Of a stretch of DNA of 12,121 nt, positions 6,855 to 12,121 are shown piece after piece. This stretch comes from Syntrophorhabdus sp. (GTDB lineage Bacteria > Desulfobacterota > BSN033 > UBA1163). The translations under genes were made by a program, and so were the position numbers. Position 1 is the first letter of the stretch; the number at the start of each line of letters is the position of its first letter. The stretch spans positions 1-12,121 of the forward strand of contig DYHU01000098.1 in NCBI GenBank assembly GCA_020724025.1. The letters are read 5' to 3'. The notes beneath the pieces are model-generated. The model was given only the letters and a program-made list of their open reading frames with translations. It was not told where the DNA came from and did not search any database.

Positions 6855-8253
6855 GATACCGAGTGTGGATGAGATCCTTTCCAGAGAGGAGATCCTCGAT
6901 CTCTTGAGGGTCCATCCCCGAGCCGTTGTCGTGGAAGCCATCCGGAAAGGTCTGGGACGATTACGCAAAGAGATCCTGAATCAGGAAAGCCTCTCCGGTT
7001 CGGAGGAAACCCTCTTCTCCTTTGAAAATCTATTTTCCCTCTTTCAGAAAGAGATCGATCTTCAGATACAGCCCAAGCTTCGCAGGGTTATCAATGCCAC
7101 GGGAATCGTGATCCACACCAATCTGGGAAGAGCCCCTCTCCACCCCCTCGCACTGAAACAGATCGTCGAAGTAGCAAGGGCCTATTCCAATCTCGAATAC
7201 AATCTCGTCCTGGGTGAACGTGGCGATCGATATTCCCATGTGGAGGAGATCCTCTGCCGGCTCTCGGGCGCAGAGTCAGCCCTGGTGGTCAATAATAATG
7301 CCGGAGCAGTCCTCCTCTGTCTGAATACCCTGGCCGAGGGAAGGGAGGTCGTCATTTCGAGGGGAGAGCTGGTTGAAATCGGAGGAGCCTTTCGGGTCCC
7401 TGATGTGATGAAACGAAGCGGAGCCTTTCTCCGGGAAGTTGGAACGACGAATCGGACCCATCTCAATGATTATCAGAGGGCAATCGGTCCCGGAAGCGCT
7501 CTGCTCCTGAAGGTCCACACCAGCAACTTCAGGGTGATGGGCTTCACCTCGGAGGTTTCCCTTAATGAACTGGTCCAGATGGGAAGGGAGCACCACCTCC
7601 CTGTGATGGAAGATCTCGGAAGCGGGTGTTTCATTGACCTCACCCGATATGGATTGGAAAAGGAACCCACGGTTCAGGAGGCGATCCGGACCGGAGTGGA
7701 TGTGGTCACCTTTAGCGGCGATAAACTTCTGGGAGGCCCCCAGGCTGGGATCATCCTTGGAAAGAAGGATATCCTCGACTCGATCAAGATCAATCCCCTG
7801 ACACGGGCACTGCGCATCGATAAGCTTACCCTGGCGGCTCTTGAATCCACCCTCCTTCTCTATCTCGACGAGAAGAGGGCAATGGATGAGATTCCGACTC
7901 TTCGGATGTTAGGATTGGATAGGAGGAAGTTGAAGAGCAGAGGCAGACGCCTCTTGAGACGACTACAGGGAACGATGGGGAAAGCCACTCAAATGACATT
8001 AAAAGAAGATGTCTCTCAGGTGGGCGGAGGAGCCCTTCCCCTTCAGGAACTCCCGACGATCGTCCTCTCCATTCAATCCCCAGACCGTTCCGTCAACAGC
8101 CTTGAAGAAAGTTTGAGAAAAGGCACCCCTCCCATCATTTCACGGATAAGCAAAGAAGAGTTGATCCTCGATATGAGAACCGTCTTTGATGAAGAGATTC
8201 CAATTTTGGCTGCTGGGATTGAGAAGGCATTAAGCCAAATAAACGGGAAATGA
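6820..8253 (+). CDS. selA: L-seryl-tRNA(Sec) selenium transferase SelA
   Basis: A 477-residue cytoplasmic PLP enzyme that converts seryl-tRNA(Sec) to selenocysteyl-tRNA(Sec) using selenophosphate. The N-terminal tRNA-binding part begins RQQVLRKIPSVDEIL. The family hallmark INATGIVIHTNLGRAPL follows, then N-N-N-A (VVNNNAGAVLL), and the PLP-binding Lys302 in SGDKLLGGPQAG. The length matches the family (about 460-475). The start at 6820 has an excellent GAGGAGG (6806-6812) upstream; an in-frame ATG at 6802 would add six residues but lacks a comparable site. The gene overlaps both neighbours: by 35 bases with the radical SAM gene and by ATGA with the pseudouridine synthase gene. selB, usually adjacent in many genomes, is absent here. 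The presence of tRNA-Sec at 10883 and a TGA-containing gene upstream makes the assignment secure. Confidence 0.97.
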   Translation: MSRTLRQQVLRKIPSVDEILSREEILDLLRVHPRAVVVEAIRKGLGRLRKEILNQESLSGSEETLFSFENLFSLFQKEIDLQIQPKLRRVINATGIVIHTNLGRAPLHPLALKQIVEVARAYSNLEYNLVLGERGDRYSHVEEILCRLSGAESALVVNNNAGAVLLCLNTLAEGREVVISRGELVEIGGAFRVPDVMKRSGAFLREVGTTNRTHLNDYQRAIGPGSALLLKVHTSNFRVMGFTSEVSLNELVQMGREHHLPVMEDLGSGCFIDLTRYGLEKEPTVQEAIRTGVDVVTFSGDKLLGGPQAGIILGKKDILDSIKINPLTRALRIDKLTLAALESTLLLYLDEKRAMDEIPTLRMLGLDRRKLKSRGRRLLRRLQGTMGKATQMTLKEDVSQVGGGALPLQELPTIVLSIQSPDRSVNSLEESLRKGTPPIISRISKEELILDMRTVFDEEIPILAAGIEKALSQINGK

Positions 8254-9305
8254 TCGATTCTAAATTCCAAATTCCAAATCCCAAATCCCAAATAAATTCC
8301 AATCTCCAATATACAAACACAGAAGAAAAAGGTAAATCTTTCTCTATTCAGGTAACAGAAAAGGATCAGGGGAAACGCCTTGATCTGTTCCTCGCGGAAG
8401 CCAATCTCAACCTCTCCCGTTCTCAGGCAAAGCATCTCATCGAGCAGAAGCATATCCTTCTCAACGAGAGACTACCCAAACCTGGCGCCAGGCTGAAATC
8501 GGGGGATATGATTTCGGGAATCCTGCTCGAACCTCACCCCATCTCTTCGGCCCCCGAACCCATCCCTCTGGCCATACTCTACGAAGACCCTTCGATCATC
8601 GTCATCGATAAGCCATCAGGGATGGTCGTCCATCCTGCTCCCGGAAACCCTTCTGGTACACTGGTCAATGCCCTCCTCTATCACTGCAACGACCTTTCAG
8701 GGATCAATGGCGCCTTGAGGCCTGGGATTGTGCATCGTCTCGATAAGGAAACCTCCGGTGTCATGGTCGTTGCCAAGGATGAGGGGTCTTATCATCAACT
8801 GGCCAGACAGTTCAAAAATCGGTCTATTGAGAAGGTCTATCTGGCGATTGCCTGTGGAAATATTAGACAGAATGAAGGCCTGGTCGATGCTCCCATCGGA
8901 AGGCATCCCGATCAGAGAAAAAAGATGTCCATCAGGACGAAAAAAGGAAGGGTTGCCCTCACCCGGTGGAAGGTCCTTGAGAGGTTTGGCTCTTTCACTC
9001 TTCTTGAGATCTATCCTCAGACAGGCCGAACCCATCAGATACGGGTCCACCTTTCCTCTATCGGTCATCCCATCTTAGGTGATCCTCTCTATGGGAGAAA
9101 AGGGAAACCAGGAATGATCCATGACCCGGGATTAAGAGAATGTATAAAAAGGATGAATCGTCAGGGTCTTCATGCTCATCGGTTGGGATTTAATCATCCC
9201 CGAACCGGAGAAAAGGTCAAGTTCGTTTCACCCATCCCTCAAGATATGAAAGAAGTGCTTGAATGGTTGAGGTCACAGACCACAAAACCTTTCCCTCTCC
9301 CTTGA
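8250..9305 (+). CDS. rluD: RluA-family 23S rRNA pseudouridine synthase (RluD-like)
   Basis: A 351-residue protein with an S4 RNA-binding domain (about residues 38-90; KRLDLFLAEANLNLSRSQAKHLIEQ) followed by the RluA catalytic domain. The catalytic Asp165 is in HRLDKETSG, and later motifs are KVYLAIACG and GRTHQIRVHLSSIGHPILGDPLYG. RluD-type enzymes isomerise uridines in helix 69 of 23S rRNA; the exact target here is inferred. The ATG overlaps the selA stop (ATGA), so translation is coupled, and no better in-frame start lies before the S4 domain. Odd points: the first 22 or so residues are encoded by an AT-rich repeat, and the last six (KPFPLP) by the first arm of the ccctctccc...gggagaggg repeat. 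Both ends of the gene thus seem to have been reshaped by repeats. Confidence 0.93.
   Translation: MIDSKFQIPNPKSQINSNLQYTNTEEKGKSFSIQVTEKDQGKRLDLFLAEANLNLSRSQAKHLIEQKHILLNERLPKPGARLKSGDMISGILLEPHPISSAPEPIPLAILYEDPSIIVIDKPSGMVVHPAPGNPSGTLVNALLYHCNDLSGINGALRPGIVHRLDKETSGVMVVAKDEGSYHQLARQFKNRSIEKVYLAIACGNIRQNEGLVDAPIGRHPDQRKKMSIRTKKGRVALTRWKVLERFGSFTLLEIYPQTGRTHQIRVHLSSIGHPILGDPLYGRKGKPGMIHDPGLRECIKRMNRQGLHAHRLGFNHPRTGEKVKFVSPIPQDMKEVLEWLRSQTTKPFPLP
8262..8310 (+). repeat. AT-rich tandem-like repeat (attccaaat/cccaaat) inside the start of rluD
   Basis: Roughly seven degenerate copies of a 7-9 base unit (aattccaa, atcccaa, aataaattcc, aatctccaat) run across the first 20 codons of the pseudouridine synthase gene. 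It resembles short low-complexity repeats otherwise found between genes. Because the frame stays open it is translated as a low-complexity N-terminal tail (FQIPNPKSQINSNLQ). Confidence 0.6.
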
Positions 9306-9430
9306 CGGGAGAGGGCGTGCCTGCCTGCGGTAGGCAGGGGTGAGGGTGATAAAAAAGGCTTGGTCCCCCTCCCCTCAATCCCCTCCCACCAGCCCGCCCC
9401 GATTAGCGGAGCGAGGCCGGGGGGGAGGGG
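9293..9430. repeat. GC-rich hairpin repeats after rluD
   Basis: Three inverted repeats follow in series. CCCTCTCCC/GGGAGAGGG (9293-9301, 9307-9315) overlaps the rluD stop codon. CCTGCCT/AGGCAGG is at 9320-9326 and 9332-9338. A looser pairing joins the CCCCTCCC tracts near 9366-9390 with the GGGGGAGGGG at 9421-9430. The first hairpin could help terminate or stabilise the operon transcript, although no T-run follows directly. Together with the next element this accounts for nearly all of the 359-bp gap before pgeF; no gene is seen. Confidence 0.5.
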
Positions 9431-9453
9431 AAAAGTTTTTGTGGAATTATTTT

Positions 9454-9644
9454 TGATGGTCTCGTAAAAAGTCGTAATTCGCGTTTTTTCGTCATTCCGG
9501 CCCCGTAACAAAGTACGGGATAAACTCCAGCCGGCCGCCGGCCCATAGGGCCTCTGGCCCGGAGGGAATCCAGTTCTTTCAAATAGTTATAAATTCTCTG
9601 GACACCGGTTTTCACCGGTGTGACGACTTTTTGCGAATGTATCA
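9454..9644. mobile_element. MITE-like element of about 190 bp with imperfect terminal inverted repeats
   Basis: The left end TGATGGTCTCGTAAAAAGTC (9454-9473, then GT) and the reverse complement of the right end (9621-9644, TGATACATTCGCAAAAAGTC then GTCA) match over about 20 bases, sharing TGAT and TCG(T/C)AAAAAGTCGT. Inside lie cattccggccccgtaacaaagtacggg, a GGCCGGCCGCCGGCC-like GC hairpin region (9528-9560), ggaatccag, and ACCGGTTTTCACCGGT (9604-9619). It encodes nothing convincing. The combination of terminal inverted repeats, compact size and shared internal modules with the repeat at 1687-1892 suggests a non-autonomous dispersed element. Confidence 0.45.
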
Positions 9645-9664
9645 TTTTTGATATAAGGAAAAGG

Positions 9665-10456
9665 ATGAATATTCTTAATCGGTCCGATTTAAAAACAAAG
9701 AACAATCTTCCTTATTTCGAAATTCCTGAATTGGCAAAACTCGGATGGGTCCGGCATGCCTTCCTTACGCGCCAGGGTGGAATGAGTCACCCCCCTTATG
9801 ACTCGCTCAACCTGGGCGATAACAACGGTGACCGTGAAGGATTTGTCTCCCAGAATAAAAATTTGGTTGCTGCGGCCTTTGGCTTTGACTCAAGGCGCTT
9901 GATCCTCCTCGATCAAATGCAACAAGACCAAATTCTTCTCCTCAAAGGACCTGTCATCATCCTTCCCTCCCCTTTAGAATATGATGCCCTTATTACGAAT
10001 TCTCCGAATACATTCCTTGGCATCCTCACCGCGGATTGCCTTCCAATCTTTGTTGTTGACCGAAAAAGAAAGGTGATCGCCGCCATCCATGCCGGAAGGC
10101 AGGGCACAGCCCTGCATATCACGAAAAAAGTATTGAGGAAGATGAAAGAAGAATTCGGTTCCTCCGTGGAGGACCTCCTTCTTACCTCAGGTCCTTACAT
10201 CGGCCCCTGCTGTTACGAAATTGACGAAAAGGTTTTTCAGAAAGAGTGGGAGGTCTTTTCAAAACCGAAAACGGAAGGGAAATGGATGGTTGATCTTCTC
10301 AGGATTAATATGGCTCAAATGAAAGAAGAGGGAATAAAAGAAGACCAGATTGGCCGGGTCGATCTCTGCACCCGTTGCCATAGCGACCTTTTCTTCTCCT
10401 ACCGCAGAGAGGGACGAACCGGCAGACAACTCTCTTTCATTGGAATAATGGAATAA
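9665..10456 (+). CDS. pgeF: PgeF/YfiH-family (DUF152) peptidoglycan editing factor / purine nucleoside phosphorylase-like laccase-domain protein
   Basis: A 263-residue protein with the landmarks of the multicopper-polyphenol-oxidase/laccase-like (YfiH, LACC1) family: VRHAFLTRQGG (29-39), YDSLNLGDNNGD, TADCLPI with Cys125, HAG with His142, and SGPYIGPCCYEID. Members act on purine nucleosides or correct peptidoglycan composition. The start at 9665 has AAGGA at 9655-9659; an ATG at 9620 lies inside the repeat element and is disfavoured. Odd: the usual Q-V-H-(G) motif carrying the third zinc-ligand His reads Q-M-Q-Q (84-87), and the usual HAGWRGTA reads HAGRQGTA. One conserved His, and a conserved Trp-Arg, therefore seem to be replaced. 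The enzyme may be altered or inactive; the Cys and second His remain. The C-terminus runs into a ggaata-rich repeat. Confidence 0.88.
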   Translation: MNILNRSDLKTKNNLPYFEIPELAKLGWVRHAFLTRQGGMSHPPYDSLNLGDNNGDREGFVSQNKNLVAAAFGFDSRRLILLDQMQQDQILLLKGPVIILPSPLEYDALITNSPNTFLGILTADCLPIFVVDRKRKVIAAIHAGRQGTALHITKKVLRKMKEEFGSSVEDLLLTSGPYIGPCCYEIDEKVFQKEWEVFSKPKTEGKWMVDLLRINMAQMKEEGIKEDQIGRVDLCTRCHSDLFFSYRREGRTGRQLSFIGIME

Positions 10457-10504
10457 TGAGAAACAGAAAAGGAATGTTGGAATTATGGAATACTGGAATA
10501 GTGG
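10440..10504 (+). repeat. Degenerate ggaataatg-type repeat
   Basis: At least five degenerate copies of tggaat(a/t)(a/t)tgg (ggaataatgg, ggaataatga, ggaatgttgg, ggaattatgg, ggaatactgg, ggaatagtgg) span the last five codons of pgeF and the following spacer. It is another AT-rich dispersed repeat and supplies the pgeF stop codon. The remaining gap to 10579 has no other recognisable signal except the ribosome site of the next gene. Confidence 0.5.
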
Positions 10505-10578
10505 GTTTTTCAAAAAGAATTGTCTTTCATTATTCAATTGTTCCATGTGGCTGACATCAGTCGAGTAGGTGAGGGGAA

Positions 10579-10872
10579 ATGGAAGAGATAATCTTGAAAG
10601 TTTATCTCCAGCCTAAGTCCTCAAAAAATGAGATCGTGGGTCCATACCGGAATGGGGTTAAGATTAAGATCACTGCTCCACCCATAGAGGGAAAGGCAAA
10701 TAAAGCCCTCATCCGATTCCTATCAAAAGAATTAGGAATTCCCCCATCACAAGTTGAAATCATCAAGGGCCAACGTTCCCGTGAGAAAACATTAAGTATT
10801 TCAGGCATTAAGAATTGGGAAGGCCTCCTGAATTCCTCTAAATGCCTTGACTTTAAAGGGAAAATCGATTAA
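10579..10872 (+). CDS. yggU: DUF167 / YggU family protein
   Basis: A 97-residue protein with the DUF167 core: [16 protein letters not shown] (6-21), [27 protein letters not shown] (27-53), [18 protein letters not shown] (59-76). Length and motif order are normal for the family, which forms a small alpha/beta fold of unknown biochemical role. GAGGGG directly upstream supports the ATG. The stop codon is only 10 bases before the tRNA-Sec gene, so tRNA-Sec is likely on the same transcript. The tail after residue 85 ([12 protein letters not shown]) is atypical. Confidence 0.9.
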   Translation: MEEIILKVYLQPKSSKNEIVGPYRNGVKIKITAPPIEGKANKALIRFLSKELGIPPSQVEIIKGQRSREKTLSISGIKNWEGLLNSSKCLDFKGKID

Positions 10873-10882
10873 TCTGGAACTT

Positions 10883-10977
10883 GGAAGTGGACAGGTTCTG
10901 GTGGGCCTCCTGGACTTCAAATCCAGTGGCGGGCTTAATAGGTCCGCGGTGGGTTCGATTCCCATGCACTTCCGCCA
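10883..10977 (+). tRNA. selC: tRNA-Sec (anticodon UCA)
   Basis: A 95-nt gene including the encoded CCA. The anticodon arm CTGGA-CTTCAAA-TCCAG (10910-10926) carries UCA at 10917-10919. The other Sec-specific features are present: a 6-bp D stem (AGGTTC/GGGCCT, 10893-10898 and 10903-10908) with a tiny loop, a long variable arm (GCGGGC/GTCCGC, 10929-10934 and 10942-10947), and a 5-bp T stem with TTCGATT loop. The acceptor stem pairs GGAAGTG (10883-10889) with CACTTCC (10967-10973), with G discriminator 10974. Bacterial tRNA-Sec normally has an eighth acceptor pair; here position 8 would be G10890 against G10966, a mismatch. The gene lies between yggU and tatA, away from selA. It decodes UGA at SECIS elements with SelB. 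Confidence 0.97.
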
Positions 10978-11020
10978 AGTTATATTAGTAAATCCTAAAA
11001 ATCAGAAGAAGGAGAAGAGA

Positions 11021-11212
11021 ATGTTTGGAATAGGAATGCCGGAGCTGCTGATCATCCTGGTCATCATCCTGGTCATTTTCGGCGCAGGGAAGCTTCCCCA
11101 GATTGGTGAAGGGATTGGAAAGGGGATTCGAAATTTCAAGAAGGCGACCAAAGACCGAGATGAGATTGATGTCACTCCGAAGAAATCGGAAGAAATTTCA
11201 GAGAAGAAATAA
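11021..11212 (+). CDS. tatA: Sec-independent (twin-arginine) protein translocase subunit TatA
   Basis: A 63-residue TatA/E protein. A single N-terminal transmembrane helix (about residues 5-21, [19 protein letters not shown]) is followed by the conserved F-G-x-x-K-L-P hinge (20-26) and an amphipathic helix ([18 protein letters not shown]), then a charged tail. TatA forms the pore that moves folded, often cofactor-loaded proteins across the inner membrane, such as selenium-containing formate dehydrogenases in anaerobes. The start at 11021 has AAGGAG nine bases upstream; a longer frame from 10847 reads through the tRNA gene and is spurious. tatC is not in the window. Confidence 0.95.
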   Translation: MFGIGMPELLIILVIILVIFGAGKLPQIGEGIGKGIRNFKKATKDRDEIDVTPKKSEEISEKK

Positions 11213-11213
11213 T

Positions 11214-11311
11214 CCCCGCACCATCTTGAAAGAGAGGGTCCTAAAAGGAGTCCTCTTATCAAATTGCAATCTATCCTCATCTAAAAAGGTGCTGTTTTAA
11301 AAGGTGCGGGG
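11214..11311. repeat. Inverted repeat bracketing the tatA-folK spacer
   Basis: CCCCGCACC (11214-11222), starting one base after the tatA stop, is perfectly complementary to GGTGCGGGG (11303-11311), 80 bases downstream. A smaller TCCT-aaa-AGGA stem lies between (near 11240). In RNA the whole spacer would fold into one long-range stem, which could protect the tatA message or end transcription; no clear T-run follows. Confidence 0.4.
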
Positions 11312-11343
11312 TAAAAAGCCCAAGTCTTCTCACTCCACCCAGA

Positions 11344-11829
11344 ATGGGACATATCGCCTATATTGGGATCGGCTCGAACCTCGGTGATAAGATAGCTCAT
11401 TGCGAGAAAGCCATCGCCGAAATCTTGAATTTCGACGATCACAGACTCCTGGCCAAATCCTCCTTCTTTAAAACACAGCCAGTTGGCTACACGGCTCAGG
11501 ACTGGTTTGTCAATGGCGTCATCAAACTTGAAAGCGACTTAGAACCTCATGATCTCTTTCGAGCCTTAAAGGACATCGAATCAAGATTGGGAAGGACAGA
11601 GACTTTTCAATGGGGACCTCGTGAGATTGACCTCGACCTTCTTCTGTATGATGACCGGATCATCCAAACAGAAGATCTCCAGATACCACATCCTCGTATG
11701 CAGGAGCGGCAGTTCGTCCTTATCCCACTTGCGGAGATTGACCCGGATCTGATCCATCCTGTGCTTAAAAAGAGCGTTCAGAAGCTTCTAAAAGAGATTA
11801 AAGAAGATCAAGGCGTGGAGAGGCTTTGA
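11344..11829 (+). CDS. folK: 2-amino-4-hydroxy-6-hydroxymethyldihydropteridine pyrophosphokinase
   Basis: A 161-residue HPPK, which transfers pyrophosphate from ATP to hydroxymethyl-dihydropterin in folate synthesis. Landmarks: IGIGSNLGDK (7-16), FFKTQPVGYTAQDWFVNGV (pterin-binding loop), LFRALKDIESRLGR, and the signature GPREIDLDLLLYDD with Mg-binding Asp96 and Asp98, then IPHPRMQERQFVLIPLAEI. It is full length for the family. No strong ribosome site precedes the ATG (only ccaccc-agA), so expression may be low. It stands alone; folB and folP are not adjacent. Confidence 0.96.
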   Translation: MGHIAYIGIGSNLGDKIAHCEKAIAEILNFDDHRLLAKSSFFKTQPVGYTAQDWFVNGVIKLESDLEPHDLFRALKDIESRLGRTETFQWGPREIDLDLLLYDDRIIQTEDLQIPHPRMQERQFVLIPLAEIDPDLIHPVLKKSVQKLLKEIKEDQGVERL

Positions 11830-11837
11830 GAGTAAAG

Positions 11838-11860
11838 AGCCCCGCCCACAGGGCGGGGCT
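11838..11860 (+). terminator. Strong GC hairpin just after folK
   Basis: AGCCCCGCCC (11838-11847) and GGGCGGGGCT (11851-11860) form a perfect 10-bp stem with an ACA loop, nine bases after the folK stop. The next bases are TAAAAACC, not a T-run, so as an intrinsic terminator it is imperfect on the plus strand. It may instead act as a 3'-end stabiliser. Confidence 0.45.
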
Positions 11861-11893
11861 TAAAAACCTAAATTCTCTAAACCCAAAACTGTG

Positions 11894-12018
11894 ATCCCGA
11901 AACAAGTTCGGGATGACAAAAAGACCAGAACCGAACCGTCATGTCATGCTGAACCTCGTGCTGAACTTGATTCAGTATTGTTTCAGCATCTGGTTTGCTT
12001 TTTTCTGCTTTCAGCAGA
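11894..12018. repeat. Dispersed 'ttcgggatgac / catgctgaac' repeat region
   Basis: ATCCCGAA/TTCGGGAT (11894-11901, 11907-11914) with an ACAAG loop is followed by several gctgaac/gattcag-type alternations (11947-11990) and TCTGCT-ttc-AGCAGA (12004-12018). Read on the minus strand it gives the CHPELVSGSQ peptide commonly seen as a false ORF in such repeats. No gene is seen between folK and 12073. Confidence 0.5.
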
Positions 12019-12030
12019 CATACCTTTCGT

Positions 12031-12053
12031 CCCCGTCCACAGGACGGGGTTTT
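12031..12053 (+). terminator. Candidate rho-independent terminator
   Basis: CCCCGTCC-aca-GGACGGGG (12031-12049) is followed by TTTT (12050-12053), giving an 8-bp stem, triloop and short T-run. It closely resembles the hairpin at 11838-11860 in stem style and in its ACA loop, so the two may be copies of one hairpin repeat. Confidence 0.45.
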
Positions 12054-12072
12054 CAGGTGCGCTCTTAATAAA

Positions 12073-12121
12073 ATGTTTCGTCTCATTTTCTTCATCCTTC
12101 TCATCCTCATCCTTTACTATC
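12073..12121 (+). CDS. Start of a membrane-anchored protein, cut by the window end
   Basis: ATG at 12073 opens a frame to the window edge whose 16 visible residues (MFRLIFFILLILILYY) form a strongly hydrophobic helix, typical of an N-terminal membrane anchor or signal. No clear ribosome site is visible upstream. Too little is present to name a family. Confidence 0.35.
   Translation, partial: MFRLIFFILLILILYY

Noticed and set aside
9620..9664. Upstream ATG extension of the PgeF-like protein
   Set aside because: The extra 15 codons lie in the right terminal repeat of the MITE-like element; AAGGA precedes the ATG at 9665, and the family starts near there.
10847..11020. Upstream extension of the tatA frame
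   Set aside because: It reads through the tRNA-Sec gene; the ATG at 11021 has a good ribosome site and starts exactly at the TatA transmembrane helix.
11877..12110. Minus-strand 77-codon ORF with a CHPELVSGSQ ending
   Set aside because: That peptide is a well-known by-product of dispersed inverted repeats, and the frame crosses several hairpins.

Overview
The window reads like a piece of a Gram-negative anaerobe of the Desulfobacterota (former Deltaproteobacteria) type. This is inference from protein flavour, moderate GC, tight short operons, and intergenic DNA full of small dispersed inverted repeats of the 'gtcattcccg...cgggaatcc' kind. The organism itself cannot be named from the sequence.

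The unifying theme is selenocysteine (Sec). Three elements support one another. (1) A secreted UshA-like metallophosphatase-family protein (3769-5085) is interrupted by an in-frame TGA at codon 50. A bacterial SECIS-like hairpin follows directly, and the residues around the TGA form Cys-Pro-Thr-Sec (CxxU). (2) Two genes downstream lies selA (6820-8253), which charges tRNA-Sec with selenium. (3) A complete 95-nt tRNA-Sec gene (selC, anticodon UCA) lies at 10883-10977. A conventional gene call would lose the first 98 residues of the selenoprotein, including its signal peptide and redox motif. selB and selD are not in the window.

Layout: 1-213, repeat and promoter; 214-1657, a two-gene unit of a small lipoprotein and a patatin-like phospholipase; 1658-1994, repeat-filled spacer; 1995-3236 (minus strand), a lone AAA ATPase with a C-terminal DUF4143 domain, whose near-consensus promoter is overlapped by a perfect 14-bp palindrome; 3237-3768, mostly non-coding with two doubtful tiny ORFs and a promoter for the next unit; 3769-9305, a tightly overlapping operon of UshA-like selenoprotein, B12-binding/radical SAM protein, selA and an RluA-family pseudouridine synthase; 9306-9664, repeats including a MITE-like element; 9665-10456, pgeF-like; 10579-11212, DUF167 (yggU), tRNA-Sec and tatA; 11344-11829, folK; 11830-12121, two look-alike GC-rich hairpins, more repeat, and the start of a further membrane protein.

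How the genes may work together: SelA and tRNA-Sec enable decoding of the UGA in the first gene of selA's own operon. The next gene (radical SAM) starts within a few bases of the selenoprotein stop codon, so its translation, and perhaps selA's, may depend on successful Sec readthrough. The pairing of a CxxU exported protein with a cobalamin-binding radical SAM enzyme is the part most likely to be biologically new; its substrate cannot be read from the sequence.
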